Positions 25,280-32,727 of a stretch of DNA of 64,000 nt are shown one piece after another. The stretch lies in contig CAUHML010000001.1 of the NCBI GenBank assembly GCA_959606905.1, positions 1 to 64,000 of the forward strand. Direction: 5' to 3'. Numbering within the stretch: the stretch's first letter is position 1; each line of letters opens with the position of its first letter. The notes beneath the pieces are model-generated. The model was given only the letters and a program-made list of their open reading frames with translations, searched no databases and was not told where the DNA came from. Both the position numbers and the translations under genes were made by a program. This stretch comes from an uncultured Bacteroides sp. GTDB lineage: Bacteria > Bacteroidota > Bacteroidia > Bacteroidales > Bacteroidaceae.

Positions 25280-26569
25280 CTAGCCTCTTTTCTGTTCGAT
25301 ATCCAGCCCTTTAAACTTTTTCAGTTCTTCGGTAGATACCAGTTTATACAGTTTGTCACTCGGACGTATCTTATCCGACTTCATAGAGAAATGCTGCCCT
25401 TTCTTTACGGTCTGCACCGGTTCCAGATCAACACGCGCTTCATCCAATGTCATAAAAACAGCACCGGTAGTCGGTCCTGTAATCAACAGTTTGTCGCCTA
25501 CGCTAACCTCGGCAGCTTCAACCAAAAACTCGGAGACTCCGATGTTAGAGAAGTATTTGATCCCTTTTCCCACGTAAATCTTACGTTCCGTTGCCGCCGA
25601 TCCATAATTGCGGGTCCATTCTCCCAAACGCTGTCCGAGATAGTAGCCGTCCCAGAAACCACGGTTGAAAACGGTCTTCAGGCGTTCATCCCATGCTGCA
25701 ATCTTTTCATCAGTAAAGGTATCTTCCAGATAGGCTTTGATAGCTTCTTTGTAGCATTCCACCACTGTGCGCACATACTCAGGTCCACGGGCACGACCTT
25801 CAATCTTGAACACACGCACACCTGCATCCAACATCTTATTCATAAAATGAATAGTTTTCAGGTCTTTCGGCGACATGATATATTCGTTATCAATATCCAA
25901 TTCCACATCCGTTTCCTTATCACGAACGGTATAAGAACGACGACACACCTGCATACAAGCACCCCGGTTGGCAGAATGGTTCATCTCATGCAAAGAAAGA
26001 TAGCATTTACCCGAAACAGCCATACAGAGCGCACCATGACAGAACATTTCAATACGAAGCTGTTCGCCACTCGGACCGCAGATATGTTCTTCCTGTATCT
26101 GCCGGTAAATCTCCGCTACCTGTTCCAGATTCAATTCACGGGCCAGTACCACTACATCAGCAAACCGGGCATAGAATTTCAACGCTTCTGCATTGGAGAT
26201 ATTCAGCTGGGTGGAAAGATGCACCTCCTGCCCTATCCGGCGGGCATAGTCCATCACTGCAACATCAGCCGCAATCACAGCCGAAATTCCCGCTTCCTTA
26301 GCCGCATCGACAATCGTATGCATTAAAGGAATATCTTTATCATAGATAATGGTGTTCACCGTCAGGTAGCTTTTCATCCCGTGCTCATCGCACGTGCGGG
26401 CTATTTCCCGCAAGTCATCAATCGTGAACGTATTAGCCGAACGGGCACGCATATTCAAGTTTTCTATACCGAAATAGATAGAATCGGCACCTGCCTGAAT
26501 GGCCGCAGCTAGAGATTCGCGCGAACCTACAGGAGCCATAATTTCAAAATCTTTCAAACTAAGACTCAT
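25280..26569 (-). CDS. U32 family protein, tRNA-hydroxylation type (TrhP-like)
   Basis: A 429-residue protein of the U32 collagenase-like family. It has a barrel N-terminus (FEIMAPVGSRESLAAAIQAG) and the family signature around EMFCHGALCMAVSGKCYL (174-191). Cysteines at 177, 182, 189, 205 and 209 are placed as in members that handle prephenate or iron-sulfur centres in tRNA wobble-uridine hydroxylation. A small beta domain sits at the end (about 345-420). Despite the old name it is more likely an RNA-modification enzyme than a protease. It heads an operon with the thioesterase and dprA. Confidence 0.85.
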   Translation of the reverse strand: MSLSLKDFEIMAPVGSRESLAAAIQAGADSIYFGIENLNMRARSANTFTIDDLREIARTCDEHGMKSYLTVNTIIYDKDIPLMHTIVDAAKEAGISAVIAADVAVMDYARRIGQEVHLSTQLNISNAEALKFYARFADVVVLARELNLEQVAEIYRQIQEEHICGPSGEQLRIEMFCHGALCMAVSGKCYLSLHEMNHSANRGACMQVCRRSYTVRDKETDVELDIDNEYIMSPKDLKTIHFMNKMLDAGVRVFKIEGRARGPEYVRTVVECYKEAIKAYLEDTFTDEKIAAWDERLKTVFNRGFWDGYYLGQRLGEWTRNYGSAATERKIYVGKGIKYFSNIGVSEFLVEAAEVSVGDKLLITGPTTGAVFMTLDEARVDLEPVQTVKKGQHFSMKSDKIRPSDKLYKLVSTEELKKFKGLDIEQKRG

Positions 26570-26612
26570 AGAATATATACTTATTTGTATCAGTTAAGCA
26601 AATGAATGCGTA

Positions 26613-26640
26613 CAAAGGTAGGCTTTTTTCCGTATTTTTG
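26613..26640. promoter_or_regulatory. Divergent promoters of the U32 operon and dusB
   Basis: Minus strand: TACCTTTG at 26613-26620, facing the U32 gene. Plus strand: TATTTTTG at 26633-26640, facing dusB. The two -7 boxes are only 12 bp apart, so the promoters overlap and may compete. Confidence 0.55.
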
Positions 26641-26693
26641 CAGCGAAAAGAAGAAGTTACTTCAATCATAAACAGCAAATAACAAAATCGTAT

Positions 26694-27689
26694 ATGAAGA
26701 TTAACCATATAGACTTGGGAAAACATCCTATCCTGCTTGCTCCCATGGAAGACGTGACCGACCCGGCTTTCCGCCTGATGTGCAAAAAGTTCGGAGCGGA
26801 CATGGTATATACTGAATTTGTATCGAGTGACGCACTGATACGTGCTGTCAGCAAGACAGCGCAGAAGTTAAACATCAGTGATGAAGAACGTCCCGTCGCT
26901 ATTCAGATATACGGCAAAGATACGGAAACCATGGTGGAAGCCGCAAAGATTGTGGAACAGGCACAGCCTGATATTTTGGATATTAACTTCGGATGCCCGG
27001 TGAAAAGAGTGGCCGGAAAGGGTGCCGGAGCAGGAATGTTGCAGAATATCCCTCAAATGCTGGAGATTACCCGTGCCGTAGTGGATGCGGTAAAAATCCC
27101 CGTAACGGTGAAAACCCGTCTGGGGTGGGACGCCAACAACAAAATTATCGTAGAGCTGGCAGAACAGTTACAGGATTGCGGTATTGCCGCATTAACCATA
27201 CACGGTCGTACCCGTGCACAAATGTACACCGGAGAAGCGGACTGGACGCTGATAGGAGAAGTAAAAAATAATCCGCGGATGCATATCCCGATCATCGGCA
27301 ACGGGGATGTGACAACGCCTCAACGCTGCAAGGAGTGTTTCGACCGTTATGGAGTGGACGCTGTTATGATAGGCCGTGCCAGCTTCGGCCGTCCATGGAT
27401 ATTTAAAGAGATGAAGCATTATCTGGAGACAGGCGAGGAACTGCCGCCACTAAGTTTTGAATGGTGCATGGAAGTCCTCCGCCAGGAAGTGATTGACAGT
27501 GTAAACCTACTCGACGAACGCAAAGGTATCTTGCACGTGCGCCGTCACTTGGCTGCAAGCCCGTTATTCAAAGGAATCCCTAATTTCCGTGACACCCGCA
27601 TCGCTATGTTACGTGCCGAGACCAAAGAGGAGCTGTTTCAGATATTTAATGAAATACTCACCAACAGAGAAAGTAGCCCGAAAAATTAA
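26694..27689 (+). CDS. dusB: tRNA-dihydrouridine synthase (DusB type)
   Basis: A 331-residue FMN-dependent enzyme that reduces uridine to dihydrouridine in tRNA. The TIM barrel has APMEDVTDPAFR (16-27), the catalytic cysteine C101 in DINFGCPVKRVAGKGAG, the FMN-phosphate region with IIGNGDV and MIGRASFGRPW, and a C-terminal helical tRNA-binding domain (about 245-331). It is transcribed alone from 26633 and ends at a hairpin (27701-27743). DusB-type is the usual bacterial form; other Dus subgroups are less likely. Confidence 0.93.
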   Translation: MKINHIDLGKHPILLAPMEDVTDPAFRLMCKKFGADMVYTEFVSSDALIRAVSKTAQKLNISDEERPVAIQIYGKDTETMVEAAKIVEQAQPDILDINFGCPVKRVAGKGAGAGMLQNIPQMLEITRAVVDAVKIPVTVKTRLGWDANNKIIVELAEQLQDCGIAALTIHGRTRAQMYTGEADWTLIGEVKNNPRMHIPIIGNGDVTTPQRCKECFDRYGVDAVMIGRASFGRPWIFKEMKHYLETGEELPPLSFEWCMEVLRQEVIDSVNLLDERKGILHVRRHLAASPLFKGIPNFRDTRIAMLRAETKEELFQIFNEILTNRESSPKN

Positions 27690-27700
27690 ATACGATATTT

Positions 27701-27743
27701 ATAGCATTGCATCCTTGAAGATAGTATTATGGAGCAATGCTAT
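27701..27743 (+). terminator. Terminator of dusB
   Basis: ATAGCATTGC (27701-27710) pairs with GCAATGCTAT (27734-27743), followed by TTTATTT on the plus strand. It sits against the stop of the convergent PAP2 gene and may serve both. Confidence 0.65.
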
Positions 27744-27744
27744 T

Positions 27745-28710
27745 TTATTTGAACATCGGTTGCGCAAACCACTTTTTAAACATCCAAGTTACCACCACAT
27801 ACAACAGGAATGCGGAGAAAAAGCCTACAATAGCATCAATGACATAATGAGCCTGAATATATACAGTAGCTCCACAAAGCAGCATATAGAAAGGTATCAG
27901 GCAAGCAAACAGCTTCTTACTGCCCCGCCATGCCATAATCATCAGAATGGTAGAAATGCCGACATGCGAACTTGGAAATGCGGCCGTAGGCCGTTCGCCC
28001 ACTTGTTGGGAGCCTTCCACTAAACTATAAAAGAACCCATGCTGATAGCCCGGACCGGGAAGCAATTCCTGATGATGATTGAAATAATCACCGATAGCCG
28101 GAAAAATTCCTTTAGAAACATTATCAAATCCAATGGCAGGAAAATAGAATTGAGGTCCTGCAACAGGTACGAATATATATATCAGATAATAGATAAAGAA
28201 GGAAGTGACAAGCACAAAAGACATCTTTTCAAACCACTCGAACCTATAAATGAAATAGAATAACGCCACAATCAACATCATCGGATAATAGAAGAAATAT
28301 CCCATATTGAACGCCTCACTGACCAGAAGATGCGGGAACGTATGACAAAACCAGATAGCAGGTTGCCCATTAAAAATAAACTGTTCGGTGATAGCGAAGA
28401 CATGATCCAGATTCGGAAAGAACCGGTTGAACTCGAAAGTATCCGGATACCAGTAAGAAAGCAGGCTCATCTGAATGACGATGCGTACAAACGCCGAAAA
28501 CTTACAGGGAGCAAGCCGGTAGAGATACATCAACAGAAAAGTCATTGCAGCAATCATAGCCCTATCCAGCAACATGTGCCATGGATGATCCATTCGCTGA
28601 AACAGGAATAGAATCAAAATGGAGGTCAACAGATTATAAATCAATGTAATCTTCTCCACAGCAAACAACCCTTTCCGGGTTTCTACTCGCTTAAATAAGT
28701 CTAAAGCCAT
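27745..28710 (-). CDS. PAP2-superfamily integral membrane lipid phosphotransferase/phosphatase
   Basis: A 321-residue membrane protein with about seven hydrophobic segments. It has the PAP2 motifs RPTAAFPSSH (240-249, catalytic His249) and HYVID (288-292). The layout resembles the Aur1/inositol-phosphorylceramide-synthase branch more than small soluble phosphatases. It would move or remove a phospho-head-group on a membrane lipid at the periplasmic face. Its start overlaps the end of the SDR gene by 10 bp, so the two are coupled and probably work on the same lipid. Bacteroides makes sphingolipids, which makes a ceramide head-group step attractive; this is inference. Confidence 0.8.
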   Translation of the reverse strand: MALDLFKRVETRKGLFAVEKITLIYNLLTSILILFLFQRMDHPWHMLLDRAMIAAMTFLLMYLYRLAPCKFSAFVRIVIQMSLLSYWYPDTFEFNRFFPNLDHVFAITEQFIFNGQPAIWFCHTFPHLLVSEAFNMGYFFYYPMMLIVALFYFIYRFEWFEKMSFVLVTSFFIYYLIYIFVPVAGPQFYFPAIGFDNVSKGIFPAIGDYFNHHQELLPGPGYQHGFFYSLVEGSQQVGERPTAAFPSSHVGISTILMIMAWRGSKKLFACLIPFYMLLCGATVYIQAHYVIDAIVGFFSAFLLYVVVTWMFKKWFAQPMFK

Positions 28711-29708
28711 CCTTCGTTTTTATACCAGGCAATGGTTTCATGGACTCCCTTTTCCAAATCATATTCGGGCGCATATCCCAGTTCATTAATTGTCGGGATG
28801 ATGTCACATTGCCAATTGCGTTGTTTCATTATCTTATATTTATCCGAATTTAGTGTACTGCTCTTTCCGGAACGTGTAGCAATAAATTCAGCGAGCAAAG
28901 ATATAACTTTTAGCACAATTAACGGACATTTCAGATGAAGAACAAACGGATTACCCAATTCTTTTTGTATCAGGTCCGAAAACGCACGACTCTTATACAC
29001 ATTCCCGTCTGTCAGGAAATACGTTCTACGGGTAACATTTTTCTCTATTCCCAGGAAAATAGCTTGCACAATGTCTTTCACATATACAAAAGTAAGGTCT
29101 TGACGCCGGAAACCCACCGAGAAATCAACATGCTTCTGAATAGATTTCGCCATAAGGAAATAATCTGTTTCACGAGGTCCGTAAACTCCCGTAGGACGAT
29201 AAATGACATAAGGAAAACCGGGAATACTCTGAATATACAGTTCCGCTTTCAGTTTACTGAACCCATAAGCCGTATTGGGCGCCGGAGTATCATCCGCCTC
29301 AATCGGAGTATAATCCTTCTCACGTACAGGACCGAATACACTCAACGTGCTGATATATATAAACTGCTTCGGAACCATATTCAACGCTTTCAGCGTGTCT
29401 ATAAAATATTTAGTCTGGAGATAATTGACATAATCAAAAGTCTTTTTGTCAGAGCATTTGGTGACACCGGCACAATGAATGATATAATCAAACTTGTTAT
29501 AAGTACCTTTATGCCCGGAGAGTTGGGCACGAAGTTCATTAGGATGCGCAAAGTCCAGTTCCAGAAAATGAATCTTCCGGTTTTTTAAATATTTCTTACT
29601 GCTCGTAGAACGAATCCCTGCCCACACACCAAACCTTCGTTTCAACGCTTCCTCTACGATGAAACTTCCTATAAAACCGCTTGCGCCCGTAATTAAAACA
29701 CTCTCCAT
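28701..29708 (-). CDS. NAD(P)-dependent epimerase/dehydratase-type SDR
   Basis: A 335-residue extended short-chain dehydrogenase. It has the nucleotide-binding GASGFIG (8-14), Ser/Thr in YISTLSVFG near 120, and the catalytic Y148-x3-K152 (AYGFSKLK). The C-terminal part is substrate-specific. Sequence annotation alone suggests a sugar epimerase. However, it is coupled to a PAP2-type lipid enzyme, and a Bacteroides thetaiotaomicron protein carrying this annotation (BT_0972) has been reported as a 3-ketosphinganine reductase, so a sphingolipid role is plausible. I cannot confirm that this is the orthologue. Confidence 0.8.
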   Translation of the reverse strand: MESVLITGASGFIGSFIVEEALKRRFGVWAGIRSTSSKKYLKNRKIHFLELDFAHPNELRAQLSGHKGTYNKFDYIIHCAGVTKCSDKKTFDYVNYLQTKYFIDTLKALNMVPKQFIYISTLSVFGPVREKDYTPIEADDTPAPNTAYGFSKLKAELYIQSIPGFPYVIYRPTGVYGPRETDYFLMAKSIQKHVDFSVGFRRQDLTFVYVKDIVQAIFLGIEKNVTRRTYFLTDGNVYKSRAFSDLIQKELGNPFVLHLKCPLIVLKVISLLAEFIATRSGKSSTLNSDKYKIMKQRNWQCDIIPTINELGYAPEYDLEKGVHETIAWYKNEGWL

Positions 29709-29776
29709 TATTACTCTCTAGGTTCTGCGTGAATATTAATAAAAGTACCTCACTAAACATTTTCTTGATAATGCCA

Positions 29777-29784
29777 CAAAGATA
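29777..29784 (-). promoter_or_regulatory. Candidate -7 box of the SDR-PAP2 operon
   Basis: TATCTTTG on the minus strand, 68 bp before the SDR start codon. No good -33 box at the usual spacing. Confidence 0.45.
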
Positions 29785-29997
29785 CAATAAATATAAAACA
29801 AAAGCCATTTTGCTTTTCTCAATTATTATTTGTCGCACTCAACCCGTTGAAAAACCCCGATACCCTTTAAATACCACTTAAATACAACGATAAAATTATG
29901 AGTTATCCCCAACTTTGTAATATACCTTATCAGAACCAACCTGACCTATTACGGAAAATCAAATACAAGACTGCAAAGTTATTTTTCTTTCCTCAAA

Positions 29998-30029
29998 GTT
30001 TCGATAAGGAAAATATTCCTATATCTTTG
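29998..30029 (+). promoter_or_regulatory. Promoter of the rnr operon
   Basis: TTTC (29998-30001, one mismatch to TTTG), a 20-bp spacer and TATCTTTG (30022-30029), followed by the rnr ATG at 30058. Confidence 0.65.
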
Positions 30030-30057
30030 TAACTAGATATTTTTAAAAGACTACATT

Positions 30058-32214
30058 ATGGCGAAAAAGAAAGAAAAGAAAGAGAAGAAAGCCGGCAAGA
30101 GAATGAGTAAAAAACAGTTAGCCGCGCTATTGATAGACTTTTTCCATGCCAAACAAAGCGAGACGCTGAGCATGAAATATATTTTCTCAGAGTTACATCT
30201 CACCACTCACCCGCAGAAAATGCTATGCGTCGATATTCTTCACGAAATGCTGGATGATGACTATATCAGCGAAATAGAAAAGGGAAAGTTCCGTCTCAAC
30301 AATCATGGAACAGAGATGACCGGCACCTTCCAACGGAAAAGTAACGGAAAGAATTCCTTCATCCCCGAAGGAGGGGGCGATCCTATCTTTGTGGCCGAAC
30401 GCAACTCGGCCCATGCGATGAACAACGACAAAGTAAAGATCACCTTCTACGCCAAACGTAAAAACAAGGATGCCGAAGGGGAAGTAATAGAAATACTGGA
30501 ACGTGCCAACGATACATTTGTCGGTACACTGGAAGTAGCCAAGTCGTATGCTTTTCTGGTGACGGAAAACCGCACACTTGCCAATGACATCTTTATCCCG
30601 AAAGAAAAGCTGAAAGGTGGTAAAACCGGAGACAAAGCAATTGTGAAAGTGACCGAATGGCCGGACAAGGCAAAAAATCCTATCGGACAAGTCATTGATA
30701 TACTTGGCAAAGCCGGTGAAAACACTACGGAGATGCACGCCATTCTTGCCGAATTCGGTTTGCCTTATGTCTATCCGAAGTCGGTAGAGACGGCGGCAGA
30801 CAAGATTCCCGCCGAAATTTCAGCCGAAGAGATTGCCAAACGTGAGGACTTCCGCAAAGTTACCACTTTCACTATTGACCCGAAAGATGCCAAAGACTTC
30901 GACGATGCACTTTCTATCCGCAAATTGAAAGAAGGATTGTGGGAAGTAGGTGTACACATCGCCGATGTGACGCATTACGTGAAAGAAGGAGGAATCATTG
31001 ACAAAGAGGCAGAAAAACGCGCCACTTCCGTCTATCTGGTGGACCGCACCATTCCGATGCTTCCCGAACGATTGTGTAACTTCATCTGTTCCCTCCGCCC
31101 GAATGAAGAAAAGCTGGCTTTCTCCGTAATCTTCAATATTACCGAAAAAGGTGAAGTCAAGGATTCACGCATCGTTCATACGGTTATCAACTCCGACCGC
31201 CGCTTTACTTACGAAGAGGCACAGCAAATTATCGAGACAAAAGAAGGAGACTTCAAGGAAGAAGTACTCACACTGGATACTATCGCCAAAGCACTTCGCG
31301 AAAAACGTTTCTCAGCAGGAGCTATCAACTTCGACCGTTACGAAGTGAAGTTCGAGATCGATGAGAAAGGGAAACCTATCAGCGTTTACTTCAAGGAGTC
31401 AAAAGACGCCAATAAACTGGTAGAAGAATTTATGTTGCTTGCCAACAGAACCGTAGCCGAAAAGGTAGGACGTGTGCCGAAGAATAAGAAAGCCAAAGTG
31501 CTCCCTTACCGTATCCACGACCTGCCCGACCCGGAAAAGCTGGAAAACTTGTCGCAGTTCATCGCCCGTTTCGGCTATAAAGTACGTACAAGCGGTACAA
31601 AAACAGATATTTCAAAGTCTATTAACCACCTTCTGGACGATATTCATGGTAAGAAAGAAGAGAATCTGATTGAAACAGTTTCTATCCGTGCCATGCAGAA
31701 AGCGCGTTACTCTACGCATAACATCGGCCACTACGGACTGGCATTCGAATATTACACTCACTTCACCTCACCGATCCGCCGTTTCCCGGATATGATGGTA
31801 CATCGTCTGTTGACGAAGTACATAAACGGAGGACGCAGCGTATCAGAAGCCAAATACGAAGACCTCTGCGACCACAGTTCGAACATGGAGCAAATAGCTG
31901 CCAACGCTGAACGCGCTTCTATCAAATATAAACAGGTAGAATTTATGAGCGAACGCTTGGGGCAGATTTACGATGGCGTAATCTCCGGTGTAACCGAATG
32001 GGGACTCTACGTAGAACTGAACGAAAATAAATGTGAAGGTTTGGTGCCCATCCGCGATCTGGATGATGATTATTACGAATTTGACGAGAAGAACTATTGC
32101 CTTCGCGGACGTCGTAAAAACAAGATATATAGTCTAGGAGATGCTATTACCGTTCGCGTAGCACGTGCCAACCTTGAGAAGAAACAATTGGATTTTGAAT
32201 TAATAGAAAAATAA
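30058..32214 (+). CDS. rnr: Ribonuclease R
   Basis: A 718-residue 3'-5' exoribonuclease of the RNB family that degrades structured RNA and helps in ribosome and mRNA quality control. A lysine-rich start (MAKKKEKKEKKAGKR) precedes a winged-helix-like segment (about 18-80). Two cold-shock/OB domains follow (about 85-225), then the RNB catalytic domain (about 265-600) with metal-binding aspartates D274, D280, D282 and D283 in TIDPKDAKDFDDALSI, and a C-terminal S1 domain (about 632-715). The lysine-rich tail of enterobacterial RNase R is absent; the basic patch is at the N-terminus instead. First gene of an rnr-PNPOx-GH3 cluster. Confidence 0.96.
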   Translation: MAKKKEKKEKKAGKRMSKKQLAALLIDFFHAKQSETLSMKYIFSELHLTTHPQKMLCVDILHEMLDDDYISEIEKGKFRLNNHGTEMTGTFQRKSNGKNSFIPEGGGDPIFVAERNSAHAMNNDKVKITFYAKRKNKDAEGEVIEILERANDTFVGTLEVAKSYAFLVTENRTLANDIFIPKEKLKGGKTGDKAIVKVTEWPDKAKNPIGQVIDILGKAGENTTEMHAILAEFGLPYVYPKSVETAADKIPAEISAEEIAKREDFRKVTTFTIDPKDAKDFDDALSIRKLKEGLWEVGVHIADVTHYVKEGGIIDKEAEKRATSVYLVDRTIPMLPERLCNFICSLRPNEEKLAFSVIFNITEKGEVKDSRIVHTVINSDRRFTYEEAQQIIETKEGDFKEEVLTLDTIAKALREKRFSAGAINFDRYEVKFEIDEKGKPISVYFKESKDANKLVEEFMLLANRTVAEKVGRVPKNKKAKVLPYRIHDLPDPEKLENLSQFIARFGYKVRTSGTKTDISKSINHLLDDIHGKKEENLIETVSIRAMQKARYSTHNIGHYGLAFEYYTHFTSPIRRFPDMMVHRLLTKYINGGRSVSEAKYEDLCDHSSNMEQIAANAERASIKYKQVEFMSERLGQIYDGVISGVTEWGLYVELNENKCEGLVPIRDLDDDYYEFDEKNYCLRGRRKNKIYSLGDAITVRVARANLEKKQLDFELIEK

Positions 32215-32245
32215 GTTCACCACAAAGGGGAAGCTAACAACCATT

Positions 32246-32725
32246 ATGAAAACCTTTATCATCGAAGACAAACAAAGAATCGAGTCTATTATTCTTCATT
32301 GTGACGTTTGTTTTGTAGGTATAGTCGATATGGAAGGTAATCCATACGTAGTTCCGATGAACTTCGGTTATGAAGACGGCATTATCTATCTCCACTCCGG
32401 GCCCGAAGGCAGTAAAGTGGAAATGTTGGAACACAATAATAATGTCTGTATCACTTTTAGTCTCGGACACAAGCTTGTCTATCAGCACGAAAAAGTGGCT
32501 TGCAGTTACAGTATGCGTTCTGAAAGTGCGATGTGTCGCGGAAAAGTAGAGTTCGTTGAAGACATGGAAGAAAAACGTGGCGCATTGGACATTATCATGT
32601 GTCATTATACGAATAATGAATTTAATTACTCCGATCCGGCTGTCCGTAATGTTAAAGTATGGAAAGTACCGGTAGACCGGATGACGGGAAAAGTATTCGG
32701 CCTGCGAGCTGATGAAAAGCCATAG
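32246..32725 (+). CDS. Pyridoxamine 5'-phosphate oxidase-like flavin protein (NimA-like)
   Basis: A 159-residue split-barrel FMN-binding protein. It matches the PNPOx-like/NimA group: CDVCFVGIVDMEGNPYVVPM followed by NFGYEDGIIYLHSGPEGSK, and a central strand VCITFSLGHKLV. Members bind FMN or haem and can reduce nitro compounds; NimA proteins give 5-nitroimidazole resistance, but most chromosomal relatives have no known substrate. It starts 31 bp after rnr and ends 2 bp before the GH3 gene. Confidence 0.82.
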   Translation: MKTFIIEDKQRIESIILHCDVCFVGIVDMEGNPYVVPMNFGYEDGIIYLHSGPEGSKVEMLEHNNNVCITFSLGHKLVYQHEKVACSYSMRSESAMCRGKVEFVEDMEEKRGALDIIMCHYTNNEFNYSDPAVRNVKVWKVPVDRMTGKVFGLRADEKP

Positions 32726-32727
32726 AT

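Larger units (their letters stand above)
29709..30057. other. Divergent intergenic region, SDR-PAP2 / rnr
   Basis: Contains the two outward promoters (29777-29784 minus; 29998-30029 plus) and otherwise AT-rich sequence. No further gene or strong hairpin seen. Confidence 0.5.

Noticed and set aside
25391..26326. 311-codon plus-strand frame
   Set aside because: Lies wholly antisense to the U32 gene, whose motifs are clear; composition follows the opposite coding strand.
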